From NCBI GenBank assembly GCA_002633025.1, contig NMRB01000088.1, forward strand, positions 241,896 to 305,895: DNA of 64,000 nt. The letters are read 5' to 3'. The DNA is from Notospermus geniculatus. Lineage: Eukaryota; Nemertea; Pilidiophora; Heteronemertea; Lineidae. A model generated the notes under the pieces. It searched no databases. It saw only the letters and a list, made by a program, of their open reading frames with translations, and was not told the DNA's origin. Below, one piece after another: positions 43,981-55,811 of the stretch (within the stretch, counting starts at the first letter, position 1; each line of letters starts with the position of its first letter). A program made the translations under genes and the position numbers.

Positions 43981-44360
43981 GTCAGTGCAGTCTGGATCTT
44001 GATCCGAAGATATCAACAATTTGATGTGTGGTCAGCGGTGCCGACCGTCACCAACAGGAGAAGCTGACCTCGGCAATTCCAGACCTCTCGCTGACTTTGC
44101 AACTGCGGGATGCAGATTTCAGATAGATGATAGATGAAATTATTTAACTTATATGTACATGTGTAGTTTTTTTTAAATCTCTGCACTTCGTCCTTTTTTG
44201 TAGGTTGGGTACATTCCCCAGCTTGATCCTAACGTAGGCCTACATGTATTTGCCTATCATGTGTTTTCGCCATTGTCATCCACTGTTTATTGTAAATCTT
44301 AACCCATGTAATTTTATTATTACGAGGTGCAATAAACAATTTGAATCCTTTGAATTTTTA
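43981..44360 (+). repeat. Possible decayed LINE 3' end or host 3' UTR
   Basis: 43981-44085 is the second copy of the dispersed repeat at 12676-12790. Downstream, AATAAACAATTTGAATCCTT plus TGAATTT near 44331-44357 combines a polyadenylation-like hexamer with a short TTTGAAT repeat, as at the 3' ends of some CR1/L2-like elements. No reverse-transcriptase residues are readable upstream. A host gene 3' end is the alternative. Confidence 0.3.
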
Positions 44361-44384
44361 TTTAATACATTGGGCCGGGCTCTA

Positions 44385-45451
44385 GGAAAATTCGTCCCCG
44401 GATAATTCGTACCCGGAAAATTCGTCCCCAGAAAATTTGTCCCCAGAAAATTCGTCCCCGGAGAATTCGTCCCTGAGGAAAATTCGTCCCCGAGGAAAAT
44501 TCGTCCCTGAGGAAAATTCGTCCCCGGAAAATTAGTCCTCGGAAAATTAGTCCCTGGAAAATTCGTCCTTAAGGATAATTCGTCCCCGGAAAATTAGTCC
44601 CCAAGGAAAATTCGTCCCCAAGGAAAATATGTCCCCGACAAAAATTCATCTCAAATAGCTCGAGGAAAGTTTTCTATCAATTCGTGTACACCCCTTGGCA
44701 TTAATTTATCGACTCCTCTTTTTTAAAATAAAGAATATGAAATAGAAATCGGGTTTCAAAGGTGAAAGACATTGCTTCCTACCAGACTCGAACCCACGAC
44801 CCTCGCACGATATGATACCACGATACCTTGTTACTGCCAAATCCCTCGCACGATACGATACCATGATAACTTGTGAACAAAGTGACCAAATCTGATCAGG
44901 GTTGTGTTATATGAAATTTTCTTGCTGTAGCCATTTCATGCTGTATGCCATTTCAAGATAGCCTCTGACAAGTTTTTAACAACCACCAAACTTAGCCCCC
45001 CCCCCCCCCCCCGCACATCATTTGAGCTTTCTGAGACTTTACTTCAAGAAATTCAGTTCCACAAGGCCAGTCATACAAGGATTGTTAAGCCGTATCAAAA
45101 TCACAAAACATTGCCCCTCCCCCAATTACAGTAACCCATAGTACACATACGTATTTGAGCTTTGTGTGTCTTAAAATGTTCAGATTGAGAGAAATCCCAT
45201 GACAGGACTTCCTTGGGGATGAATTTTCCGGAGACTAGTTTTCTGGGTACGAATTTTTCTTGGGGACAAATTTTCCAGGGGCGAATTTTCTGGGGACGAA
45301 TATTCCTTGGGGACGAATTTTCCCTGGGGACGAATTTTCCCTGGGGAGGAATTTTCCGGGGACGAATTTTCTGGGGACGAATTTTCCCTGGGGACGAATT
45401 TTCCTTGGGGACGAATTATCCGGGACGAATTATCCGGGGACGAATTTTCCT
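44385..45451. mobile_element. FB-like element: inverted arrays of a ~15-bp tandem unit
   Basis: Left array 44385-44650 has ~17 copies of GGAAAATTCGTCCCC(G/A) with 14-18 bp spacing. The right array 45211-45451 has ~15 copies of the complement GGGGACGAATTTTCC. A 560-bp non-repetitive spacer separates them. This is the architecture of Foldback (FB) elements. Plus-strand frames at 45213-45505 are array artefacts. No target duplication found. Confidence 0.85.
44770..44846 (-). repeat. Second tRNA-like SINE head
   Basis: On the minus strand, GATTTGGCAGTAACAAGG (A-box-like, ~44826-44843) precedes GGGTTCGAGTCTGGTAGGAA (B box, ~44775-44795). CTTCCTACCAGACTCGAACC is shared exactly with 17161-17180. 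The variable-arm region differs. It lies in the spacer of the FB-like element. Confidence 0.5.
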
Positions 45452-45460
45452 GTAACCATT

Positions 45461-45578
45461 GGGCCGTATTCTAGAAGCTTCCTTAAGTGTAAGGTCGACC
45501 TTTAGCTATTGTTTGCAGGGTAGAATACAAAAGATTAAGGTCGACCTTACACTTAAGGAAGCTTCTAGAATACGGCCC
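45461..45578. mobile_element. Family C MITE, 118 bp, copy 3
   Basis: GGGCCGTATTCTAGAAGCTT and complement, arms AAGTGTAAGGTCGACCTT, loop TAGCTATTGTTTGCAGGGTA. Same length as copy 4. Confidence 0.92.
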
Positions 45579-47029
45579 TGTTCTTTATTTCGTCAAGTCA
45601 ATTTCAAGGGTAGGTAACAGTAGCCAGTTTCCATGAGGATCTCCGATTCTATGGATATTCCCAGACAACACGCAAATGTTATATCAAACACTCTACCATT
45701 TGACATACCATAATCAGACCTGTCCATTAACGTAAGGAAGAAATCGTGTGTTCGTCAGATCGTAGCATCACACGCACATTGTAACCTTTTCCTTTCCAAA
45801 GGAAAAAAGGGATGACGGGATTAAAGAGCAAATGGGATAAAAGCCCAAGCAACGGAACAGAGATGAAACGTGATAATGAGAAAGGACAGTTTTTTTTACT
45901 TTTTTAACATCTCCTTTTTTCGCAGTTTCTTTTCTTGGCCTTAATGTGCATTGAAAGGTGTGCAAGAAGACGTGGAGAGCGACAGACACTTGGTTGAGCA
46001 TGTCGGGGCATTTTCATCAAATGGTTATGTTGGTGATATCAAGATCATCAAGTCAGTTTGTCAACTTCTCTCTCGGTTCAGACCAAGGAGAAATCGTCCA
46101 AATTGATTTGGTGACAACCTGATTTAGTGACAACCAGATCAAGAGAATTTCTGCCTCACAGTGCCCCTCCTATTCTGTAGGCCTACATGTAGTCTCCAAA
46201 GGGTAAACGCACTGACCATCCCCCTATCTAACAGTAGCCTATCAGGCCGTCTCACATGTCTCATAGCCGCCTGCCTGATCAAGACCCATGTGCGACAATG
46301 CCCCTCATCAATCTCTGAAGGCCTAATCAACAGAACCATGCACCACACCACGATGCAAACACCTTTTTTGCCACTCTGCGTCCTTTTTTGCCATTTTCGG
46401 TCAAAATCTGCATGAAAAACACGTTTCCCCAGCTGCCCCTATGCTAGATACGGCCCTGAGTCTCTGAAGCTTCTCAAGACCACGGCGCCAAAATGCCCCA
46501 CTTATCCAAGAGTCTAACATCAATTCACTTCAATCTAAACCGTAATCAACAATCTATTCGAATCACTCAAGTCGTGACGTTGCTCTTCAAACACAGAACA
46601 TCGATCGGAGAACAGGATATGATATTAAAGATGCAACCTAGGGCTAATCGCAACAGTTAGTAGCTATTTATAGCATCCGTGGCTAATGATATGTCACACT
46701 TAACGACAGTGCATCAAAAGGGGTGGAAAATTTCTGTATCAGTTTTTTTTCACTTTTCTTGCAGCTTGGTTAATCATGTTACCAAATCAATACTCTCGCC
46801 ACACGTCAATTGAAAATGATGATAGGCTGGTTGCTAACGTGCAGGCTGCTGTAGATAACATTCTACATTACAACATGTAAATATTTGATGAAATTTGAAA
46901 CCATAAACGAGGTAGTCATTTATGTTCTGTATTTTGGGATTTAATGCCGAGCGGCCATAACCGGCTTACCAAACAATGCATTATTGATATATTTACCATT
47001 TATATAAGTCACCGGTCCATGTCATGAAC
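45579..47029. other. 1.45 kb, no gene recognised
   Basis: Contains an acceptor-like TTTTTTTTCACTTTTCTTGCAG near 46743-46764 without an evident exon. Degenerate TGCCCCT(C/A) words recur at 46160-46500. Confidence 0.4.
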
Positions 47030-47173
47030 AACTCGTCAACCGAGAATTAACTGGGTCTATCTGCATTTTTTACTTGACCCTAACTTCCTGTGGTTATAAG
47101 GGACTAAAAGCACAGGGAATTTGGGTCAAGCTAAAAATGCAGTTAGACCCTGTTAATTCTCGGTTGACGAACT
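47030..47173. mobile_element. Foldback family W, 136 bp, AACT target duplication
   Basis: Body 47034-47169: CGTCAACCGAGAATTAACTG and CTGTTAATTCTCGGTTGACG termini, with pairing continuing through GGGTCTA...CTGCATTTTT and TTGACCC. AACT at 47030-47033 and 47170-47173. Confidence 0.9.
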
Positions 47174-48001
47174 GTATGTCAGTTTTTCTAAATTAGGAAC
47201 TGCAGGCGAAGCAAATTATAGTAGCAACCAGTTATGATAGCAGCCGACTACAAGCTGATCAAATTGCCTGCAGCCTTTTGGCCAGTGGCAAAAACAGTGG
47301 TGGCTAAAACTGTTTCTAGTTCAGTGTGTTGGGTGCTGGTCAAACATCTGCAAAGCATTGGTCATAGGGCCCGGATTTACTTCTGCATACAAAAAATGTA
47401 CAAAATTGTCATGAAGTCCGGTTAATGGTGTCCCAGTCGCCAGTTGGCCTGATCAGCAGCTGCAGCAGCAGGCTAAAAACCAATAGCTAGTCGAAGTCCA
47501 CGGGTAAGAATGGAAGCCCGTTTTTCATCCCAGTGGGGTAATGGTTTGTAGCTTGTTGAAAAACACCTTGAGCCGAAGGCAATAAATCTCAAGATGGCCA
47601 CCTGGCAGCCATATTTGAAGTCCGATCAGGCCGAAATCTAGTGTTCACATAGAGGGTAACTGGACACTTAGTCAATCCAAATTTATATAACATATTCTAG
47701 CTACTATTGTTCAACATACAATACGACAAAACTGAACTGCAAAATCGCCTGTTGTCGAATATCTTACATGACTTGTATGTGTACTAAGAGGACAGAGAAA
47801 TCTATGAATGTGTTCTCATTTCCAAGAGACAACTCTAGAACACTTCCATACATTGGCTTCTACATGTACTTAAGCCCTAAGGTACGTAACTTGGTGAACT
47901 TTTTAATAAAATAATGATACTAATGATTTAATGATTTATTACACATGATGTCTCAACTGTCTCGGGACGACACTCATGACTAGAAATCAGGAACTAAAAA
48001 A
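47174..48001. other. No gene recognised
   Basis: Includes a short block (near 47593-47637) related to the repeats at 37786 and 38661. Confidence 0.4.
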
Positions 48002-48134
48002 TACGGAAGTTTCGAAATCAAACGTAAACTTCACGACAACGTTATTTTTCATACTACACATTAACCAAATTCTATATTACATTTTCGGTACAAAAATAAC
48101 GTCGTCGTTAACGTTTGATTTCGAAACCTCCGTA
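48002..48134. mobile_element. Family K MITE, copy 2, TA-flanked
   Basis: Body 48004-48132: CGGAAGTTTCGAAATCAAAC start and TTTGATTTCGAAACCTCCG end, loop ATACTACACATTAACCAAAT. Lacks one copy of the ACGATAAACG stem segment. Confidence 0.87.
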
Positions 48135-48460
48135 TTAGCTGAAAAAATACGTGAGCATAAACGAGGTATAAACGAAATGCTGCAGCAGACAACTTTTCAA
48201 AGAGTGACTTGTTACTTTGTTAGCTCAATAATTCAAGGATTTTTTGTTTCCAGGTTCCAATTTGACGAGATAATTCGTGGAAAGAAGTTGCAAATCGTAG
48301 CTCGGGGCTTGAATATTGGTGTCAGTGCAGATGCAATCACAAGTAACGAAACTGGATTCTATCAAGCAATATTTGCTATTTTAGTGTAAAATTATTCACC
48401 AGAAGCTTTTGTTGGACATGCATAGGTCTATGTGCAATGGCAGCAATAATTTCCCAACAT
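48135..48460. other. No feature seen
   Basis: Part of a 137-codon frame (47976-48389) that starts within the family K copy. No recognisable product. Confidence 0.4.
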
Positions 48461-48612
48461 TCAGGGCCGTATGCACCAAAGAAGATTATCTTGAACTCAG
48501 GTTGAGCCACAGCTTTTCAGTTGTTCAGGTTTGCCAGGACATGATGTGACAATGGAAAAGTTGTGGCTCAACCAGAGTTCAAGATAATCTTCGTTAGTAC
48601 ATACGGCGCTCA
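48461..48612 (-). mobile_element. Family A MITE, 146 bp, copy 5
   Basis: Body 48464-48609, perfect TCA duplication on each side (48461-48463, 48610-48612). Right terminus ATACGGCGC. Confidence 0.9.
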
Positions 48613-49734
48613 GAGATACACGTGTTGGACTACTGATGTCAAGTGTGTAGGGGAAAAAGATTTCTCCAGCATGGTGTTCAAATGCTGCTGATTTGTTGGC
48701 CTGTGTGAAGAGGGTCAAAAAATCCTGTTGCTCAGGCATGTTGTTTAAATTTTTGCGAAGCTGTATTGCCAGTGGTGAAGGACCATGTGCATGTATATCT
48801 GTATTTGTGTTTCTGTACATTGTTCAGTGCAGGTGCATTAAAGAAACAAGAGGCCTATGTGCCTGGCGCTCAGCTGACCATGAAGCCCCCTCCCAACCCT
48901 GAGGTAGACAAAGGGGACTACGTGCCGTGAGGAAATAAAATTCACTCGCGTTTTTGCCGTCAAGAAAATATATGGTTATAGGATGATGATGTAAACCAAG
49001 GGTCATGATTTCATCTGATGCAACACTTTTCGCCACGAATTATTGTGTTGAAAGCAGAAAACTAAAAAGGGAAAGGTATCTTCCTGCAAGAAGTGTCTAC
49101 CTACTCGGAGGAAGGAACTCGCTGACTCAGAAGGTTTCATCAATTTGTGAACTACAGAGAGAAGGTAAATCATTGTTATCGGAGAAATTTACTCCTTTTT
49201 ACCCGGAGCACGAGGCAAATGTCATCAACTTTGAGGTACAATATTTTACAACAAATTACAATACCTGCTCAAATTTCAACACAACCGAAACGAATTAAGA
49301 GCACTTTGTTGAGGAAATATGCCAAAAATGACGTAACAAAAATAGATAGTGACACAAAGAGTATCCAGGTTCAAAGGATGTAGTGCAACAATGTAGGTGG
49401 AGATGAGGCAAAATGGAGATGGTTATCAAGGTAACAGAAATATTTCCAAACAAATAAGAAAAAATTTATCTTCCTTCTTCTTTTTTGTTTGAAAAGGTTT
49501 TTGATTATTTAGTTTTCGATCATGTGAAAATTGTTCCATAAAGGCATAATATCCCTACATGTAAAATGGCACGGCCTAACCCGTCGGCCATGGAGGCTTT
49601 TCATGGACTTGGACTTTGAGATGGAAGTAAAGCGAAGTTGAGCGTTGTCAGTAGCCTTAGTTCCACCTATCCCAAATTGGTGGGTTTTTGAGACCCGGAT
49701 CTTCCCCAGGCTTGAAAAAAAAACCCGCCACGCG
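48613..49734. other. No gene recognised
   Basis: Frames of 69-107 codons (48693-48902, 49005-49298) are not recognisable. Confidence 0.4.
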
Positions 49735-49861
49735 CTTACACCTATTTTCAGTACATTTCATTAGTTACGAAACTAATGACAGCGAGCTCGCCGGGTCTAA
49801 ATACCCCGTGGTTTTCAAACACGGGTCTGTTAGACACGGCAAAAAATAGGTGTACGCGCAA
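49735..49861. repeat. Weak inverted repeat
   Basis: GCGCTTACACCTATTTT pairs with AAAATAGGTGTACGCGC. Sequence on both sides also contains CACGGGT/ACCCGG-type complements. Possibly a decayed foldback. Confidence 0.55.
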
Positions 49862-49974
49862 GAAACCGGGGTTTTGGTGGGTTTCGGACAGATGGAAATA
49901 CAGCTAGTGTTAGGATGGATGAACATTTGGCGACCTTCACGTACGTGTTCTGGAATTAGTTCGACTGAGACGCG

Positions 49975-50103
49975 GGGCCGTATGGTTCGGTCGGACTTTA
50001 GCCTAAAGTATAGCTGAGGTTAGACTTTCTCTTTGCTTGAAGCATTGAGAAAAGTCTAACTTTAATGAAAGTGTGGCCGAAGTCCAAGCCGAGCATACGG
50101 CCC
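49975..50103. mobile_element. Family X MITE, copy 1
   Basis: GGGCCGTATGGTTCGGTCGG start and GAGCATACGGCCC end. Interior TAAAGTATAGCTGA, TTAGACTTTCT, TTTGCTTGAAGCATTGAGAA. Flanks GCG and GCA. Confidence 0.87.
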
Positions 50104-50705
50104 GCAGTGTAACGCTGGTGACTCGAGGACGAGTAACCTGTGTCCGACAAGGGAAATGGTGTACGGTATCTCCAGAAGAATTAGCGGGACAGCATTTTCA
50201 AGTCCAAGGTCATACTTAACACAGAGGCTCATTCAAACTATTGTCTTTTAAACTAAATAAGGTATCTGAAAGATTTATATCTATACATCAACTGAATGAC
50301 TGATACAATGTCTGCACGATTTGCCCACAAAATGCACAAGGTTACATTATACATACACTCCTGAAGAGTTCTACTTAAAACTCCGCATGAACGAATTCAA
50401 CCCATCTCATTAAAATAGCAAATGCTAGCATGTAGAACAGGTGAAGTGATTTGAAACAAAAAAAAAATCAATATATGAAGTGCGATAGCTAGACAAAAAG
50501 ACACTTAGGAAGTCCTTATGACAATGAGATAGAGTAAGAGTTGAGGTTTGCAATAGCTGGTTTATTCCGGGCTTGGTTACAAATCCATAATAAAATTGAT
50601 TACAATCATATGAATGTCGGTGTGGAATTTCCAGAGGATGCATTGTAAGTGGTGTTGTTCGGGTACATGTACGTCATGAACCATGCAAGTTGTTACATGT
50701 AACAA
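50104..50705. other. No gene recognised
   Basis: No repeats noticed. Confidence 0.4.
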
Positions 50706-50827
50706 TAGGGAGGTTTCGCAAGCGCCCGGTTAGGCCCTACGACGACGTTTATCTATTGTGTGTGTATATCCAAACAATAGATAAACGTCGTCGTATGGCC
50801 TAACCGGGCGCTTGCGAAACCTCCCTA
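50706..50827. mobile_element. Family I foldback, intact 118 bp, TA-flanked
   Basis: Body 50708-50825: GGGAGGTTTCGCAAGCGCCC start and complement end, with nearly perfect 48-bp arms around a GTGTGTGTATATCC loop. TA at 50706-50707 and 50826-50827. Confidence 0.95.
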
Positions 50828-51238
50828 ATATCCCATGTTTTCCAACTGATGAACGGAATTGTAGAAGACCAATTTTACAGTGTAAGCCTATTAGTCAAAA
50901 TGGATACCCTCCTCTTTTCCAATGAAGATGCCAGTCCGAATGAGCCTCTACAAGGTTAGTGGCACAATGATGGCTAATAGAGTTGGTCCATTGACCATAC
51001 ATGCAATTTCCATGAAGGTGTTAACGTTAGTACTTCCCGAACTTGGCTAACTTTGTTGGGGGACATTGGCACTTGGATGGCGAAAGGGCCAACCGGATAT
51101 GATCCGTGTGTCCTATAGATCAACCTCTATCCTGGCAGTAGTGGCCCACTCGGACCGACCTCTTATGTGGAAAAGAGAGTACCTTTCAGTAGGTAGTCAG
51201 CGCCTCATCGATTTTAAGAACTTTATGTAGACATCGTT
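50828..51238. other. No gene recognised
   Basis: No structure noticed. Confidence 0.4.
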
Positions 51239-51401
51239 GTCGGCAGGGGCGGATCCAGGATTTGGGAAAAGAGGGGACGCATTGTGCTAGGAACATTGAA
51301 ATCTGCGGCGAATTTCAATGATTTGCTCCAAATTCCAGGATTTCACGGTCGATTTTACAGATGAAAGGGAGGCGCCCCCCCCCGGATCCGTACCTAGTCG
51401 G
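51239..51401. mobile_element. Short element with CAGGGGCGGATCCAGGATTT end
   Basis: Left end CAGGGGCGGATCCAGGATTT at 51244. The right end is the imperfect complement GGATCCGTACCTA after a C-run. GTCGG is repeated at 51239-51243 and 51397-51401. The left terminus resembles widespread hAT-type ends, but the 8-bp duplication expected for hAT is not visible. Confidence 0.55.
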
Positions 51402-52582
51402 AAGCTGCATTAAGAGTAAGCTGTCGCACACGTACATGTACTTAGGACAGAGTTTTACTCCATGTCGAAATTTAGAGCCTTAAGGAGAGCGATGTGGAAC
51501 ATTTTAGACCACGCAACTAATAAAAAGTGCACTGTTTTGTCAAGAGATGAAGGATAAAGTTACCAAGGATAAGGGTACCAAGCATGGTGCAATGTTGATA
51601 AAGAATACCAACATTTGAGCAGAGATGAGACTTGTGTATGAGAAGTGTTTGATTGTTATTAGGCTACATGTGTACCGATCGGACAGTTGATCCTCGATAG
51701 ATTTTGGAATCTAAAAACATCAATGATACCTACGTTTTCCTTTCGACCCCTTAACTCCACTCGCAAACATGTTCCTCAAAGCTAATGCAGGTTTCACAAA
51801 AATAAACTTCAACAGTCCCAGGCTCATATCAATTTGAAATCCACGCATAAACGCATAGAGTATATTCCAACATTGATTTATCTGGCAAATTTTAAATATT
51901 TAGAAGAAAACGGCAACGGTATTGTTAATTTTTCATCAAATGAATAACACATGCAATTAATATTTTTGCACAAATGAGTATCAATGAACGGAATAGTATC
52001 TGCGGATGGAAATATTATATGAATTTAGGCCATTCGCGTTGTCAGTTTTTTTTAATTGCAATTTCTGCCAGTAAAAATGAGTTAACCTACATTTCCCTGG
52101 TATTTCTGAACATTAAGTAATTGTAAATAACGTTACCAATGGTAGATCATTGTCAAATGGTTCCAGCATTACCATCATGCAGTCATAAATCATTTGTTTG
52201 ATTCAACAAAGAGAAAATGACCACAATACAATTGAATTCGAAGCATAACGCCAACATGATACACTTGAGGTTTGGTAGCAGGATGTACTAAATTGTACAA
52301 AAGGGTAAGGCAAGGCCTTTTTAATTGTTCGGTTCGCGAGTTCGCCGACATGTCGAACTCCAGATTTGAAAAAAAAATATTTTTTTCACACCTTTTTCCG
52401 AGTTCACTGACGAGCTATTAAAGGAAATTCGTGGGAATTTTTGTTAATTTTTGTATTTTTTCCTGCCCTCCAACTTGGATTGGCAAGAAGGCCAACTCGA
52501 GAACCTAAAAATAAAAAAGCATCGCCTAAATCGTTGAGTTATAGAGGGTACTGCAGCTGTTTTTTCGCCAATATATACATTT
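51402..52582. other. No gene recognised
   Basis: AT-rich, 1.2 kb. No repeats noticed. Confidence 0.4.
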
Positions 52583-52701
52583 TGGGCCGTATTCACGGGT
52601 CGCATTTTAGTCTAAAGTATAGCTGAAGTTAGACTTTCTATTTGCTTGAAGCATTGAGAAAAGTCGGACTTTAATGAAAGTGTGACCCGTGCATACGGCC
52701 C
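52583..52701. mobile_element. Family X MITE, copy 2
   Basis: GGGCCGTATTCACGGGTCGC start and CCGTGCATACGGCCC end. Shares the interior of 49975-50103. Confidence 0.87.
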
Positions 52702-53175
52702 TTAGTATCATATTCATCTTTGTCCTGGTAACAAAATATTATTTTGCTGTAACCACTGAATGTTATTCTAGGTACAGCTTTACAGGAACAGGCAAAAGGT
52801 TTTCATCACTGACCAAGTGACACGCGCACTCAAATGACATCGGCAATCATCAAATGTGTTGGCGATATTGGAGGCGATAAAAATCGGCAGTTATTGCTTC
52901 GTGTGCAGGGACGGGAAATCTGTTGCCATTCGTCGCGATAAAAATCCCTTGTTTTTTCTCATACTATGTGGCAGGCTGTATGGAGTGGAGTGTGAATTGC
53001 ACCATGAATACTTTTGAGAAATTGATACCTCGGGTGGAGCTGTCATTTCGACTAAACCCTGGGCTGCCGCCTCGGATTTGGGTCTGCATTTTAGCTTCAC
53101 CCTCGCGGGTTTGGTGAGACGACTGATACCTCCAGTTCGGTATCAATTCCTTAAACCAACGTAAAACGTCTTTTA
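52702..53175. other. No gene recognised
   Basis: No repeats of note. Confidence 0.4.
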
Positions 53176-53178
53176 CAA

Positions 53179-53325
53179 GGGAGGTTTAGAAATCAAACGA
53201 TAAACGTAAACGTTAAGACAACGTTATTTTTGTACCGAAAATGCAATTTAAAATCTGGTTAATGTGTAGTATGAAAAATAACGTTGCCGTAAAGTTTACG
53301 TTTATCATTTGATTTCTAAACCTCC
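53179..53325 (-). mobile_element. Family K MITE, copy 3
   Basis: GGGAGGTTTAGAAATCAAAC start and TTGATTTCTAAACCTCCG end, loop TTGTACCGAAAATGCAATTT. Flanks read TACAA on both sides (53174-53178 and 53326-53330), longer than the TA seen at other copies. Confidence 0.88.
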
Positions 53326-54476
53326 GTACAATGATCAGTACGTACACAGATGTGGCTTTTAACATACCTTTGTCAACATATGCTCCGACTCGGCAGGTTT
53401 TGTAAAATCGACCCCCTTCACTCCCTGTCGAGGTGAAGGTGTTGATGAACCGAAAGGGACACCATAATCCACTCATCTTGTTACTGGTAGACATTTTAAT
53501 GCCTTTTATGAGTCATAAAATGGAGATGAAGTCGATATGATCTGACACAATGCCAGAGTCTAGTTGAGGTCCAGAGTATGACTACAGAAAAAATCACTGA
53601 ATTGAAAAGATATGGGTGTGCTCCAAACTACATGTATACAATGTAATTCCAGTGATTTATTGGGGAACAAAAGATCAGAAAAAAATGCTCCTGGGTGGGA
53701 ATGAAGTTACATGAAATTCAAAACGATATATGTGACAGATTAAACTCCAATGAAGTGTGCTCCAAGCAAAAAAAGGGTATGAGATGGAAGAAGGTCGCAA
53801 CGATGCTGAATGTTAAATCCAGGAATTTGTGCAATGAACTGTGCAGTGGGTAAACCTGCATGTGATGTGAAACCCCTGGATTCAACCTCCAGGCCAGATA
53901 ATGCAACCGCAACAAAAGGGTCCACGGCAGCCTTAACAATACTGCACTCTATCATCTCCTTCCTACGGTTATCGTATTTTTAGACGTGTCCGTTTCTTAT
54001 CGGGCTTGTCTTATTAAGGAAGAGCAAACTTTGAAGAGTTATTTTGAGGTATACTCGTACTATCTTGAGCTAATGCTTTTGCAGATGGGCTAAAAATAAA
54101 ACACCTTAAGACGACGGGATAAAAATATCACGTTTTTGAGTGCAAGCTGTTTTTATATGTCTAATGATTGTTATGATCTTTTTTGCTGGCTACTTTCATG
54201 AAATAATTACAAAGACATCACATAAGTTCGCAACAGATTGAAAAGTTTTTTTGTCTGTCTTCATATTACCATGAGGAGACATAAAGGCTAACAAATGCCT
54301 TAAGAATTAGTTACTGTTTCCAAAAAGGCATAAGAGGACAGAAGCTGACATATATAAATTTTTCGTTCTACCAATGAAAGGCAGTCTGGTTGTGTCGTGA
54401 TGGTTGTCATGCAGGAGGTAGTTGTTACGAGGCTGTCTCACCTTACAAGCTGCAATTTAAACATCCGTCTAAAAAC
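53326..54476. other. No gene recognised
   Basis: Overlapping minus-strand frames at 53718-53955 are not recognisable. No large repeat. Confidence 0.4.
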
Positions 54477-54608
54477 CTGGGCCGACCGCACAGAAAGTCC
54501 GATGGTGCTACCGGCGCCTATCGGCAGTTGTTATAACGCATTTTCCCATTAGCTAAACAGCCGATAGGCAACGAAAGCACTATCGGACTTTCTGCGCGGT
54601 CGGCGCTG
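54477..54608. mobile_element. Family E MITE, copy 1 (126 bp), CTG duplication
   Basis: Body 54480-54605: GGCCGACCGCACAGAAAGTC start and GACTTTCTGCGCGGTCGGCG end. CTG on both sides. Confidence 0.92.
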
Positions 54609-54618
54609 GTCGCCACGG

Positions 54619-54775
54619 ATGGGCCGACCGCACAGAAAGTGCGATAGTGCTACCGGCGCCTATCGGCAGTTAGTTATAACCATGTCATAACGTACATGTA
54701 TAACGTATTTTCCCATTAACTAAACCGCCGATAGGCACCGAAAGCACTATCGGACTTTCTGTGCGGTCGGCCCTG
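54619..54775. mobile_element. Family E MITE, copy 2 (151 bp)
   Basis: Body 54622-54772, only 16 bp from copy 1. Flanks ATG and CTG. The loop is expanded by CATGTCATAACGTACATGTA. Confidence 0.92.
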
Positions 54776-54845
54776 GATGTTGTATAAAGATGTAACACTT
54801 TTGATCAAAGAAAGTGTTAATTAGGGCCTATTCCTTTACATATAC

Positions 54846-55185
54846 ATCTTTTAATAGGGATGATGAAGAAATATGTAAAAAGTAAAAAAACTATTTTTGA
54901 AAATCCTACAGCCGATGAATAAAAAGTGTTACATGTATATCCTTGACGTGATCATCCTCATTTCTCTCTGTATCCCATTCCTGAGCGAAACCTGTGAAAT
55001 TTTGTGATAATAAAATTTGGCCATTTAATATCTTATTAAATTCACTCTTATGTCTTGTTCTTCGGACTTCCATAAACATCGTTTAATAAGCCCGATGACG
55101 AAATATGTAAAAAGTAGAAAAAACTATTTTTGAAAATACTACAACCGATGAATAAAAAGTGTTAACATGTACATGTATATCCTTT
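54846..55185 (+). repeat. Two ~115-bp direct repeats
   Basis: 54846-54965 and 55072-55185 share ACATC, TTTAATA, GGGATGATGA/GCCCGATGAC, GAAATATGTAAAAAGTA, ACTATTTTTGAAAAT, CTACA, CCGATGAATAAAAAGTGTTA and TGTATATCCTT. Confidence 0.85.
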
Positions 55186-55811
55186 TATTGGACTCGAAGT
55201 CCATGATTGAGACAGCCTCTTTAAAAGGTAAAGAAAGTGGTATTTTTTTCTTGGTTGTAATGAGGAAGAGGTCAATACCTTCATCTATTAATCAATTAGT
55301 CTTGCCATACTAATTATGCTGTATCCATCTCATCAGTCAACTAACAGTGAACCTAATGAGTCAGAAATTATAACCTTGTGCTGTATCAATACCGCATCAT
55401 TTTTTTCACCACAATCAGTGCACTAGACGGAATATTTCATTTCCTATTCAATAAGTGTAATTAATGGAGGCTATAGTCTGGATTATGGCTGTAAGGTATT
55501 GAAATGCGTGACCCAGCAAAGCTGAGGAGTGATCGGTCGATCTGTGATGTACGTACGTGCCTCGTCCTTGTCCAAGATCATGCATAAGAAAAAAAACTAG
55601 CCTGTTAGAAGATTTATTGGAACGTTTTGAAAGGCTTTTGATATTACATGTATTGGCAAATTAAACACGTACAGCAATGATCAACATGTACATTGTACCT
55701 GTATACCATACTTTCACCTCTTAGATACGCTCGCCAAACCTCTTTTAATTCTGCAGAAGGCTTTCGTAGGCCCCTATTGGGATACCAATCGGCAGTGTAC
55801 ACCTCAAAGAC
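55186..55811. other. No gene recognised
   Basis: No structure noticed. Confidence 0.4.

Noticed and set aside
45213-45505. Gly-Asp-Glu-Phe-rich repeat protein
   Set aside because: It is the translation of the ~15-bp array in the right arm of a foldback element.
46743-46764. 3' splice site starting an exon
   Set aside because: A good polypyrimidine tract plus CAG, but the following sequence has early stops in all frames and no donor that I trust.
53174-53330. 5-bp duplication TACAA as the true duplication of family K
   Set aside because: The other family K copies show only TA. The longer match at this copy is probably coincidence.
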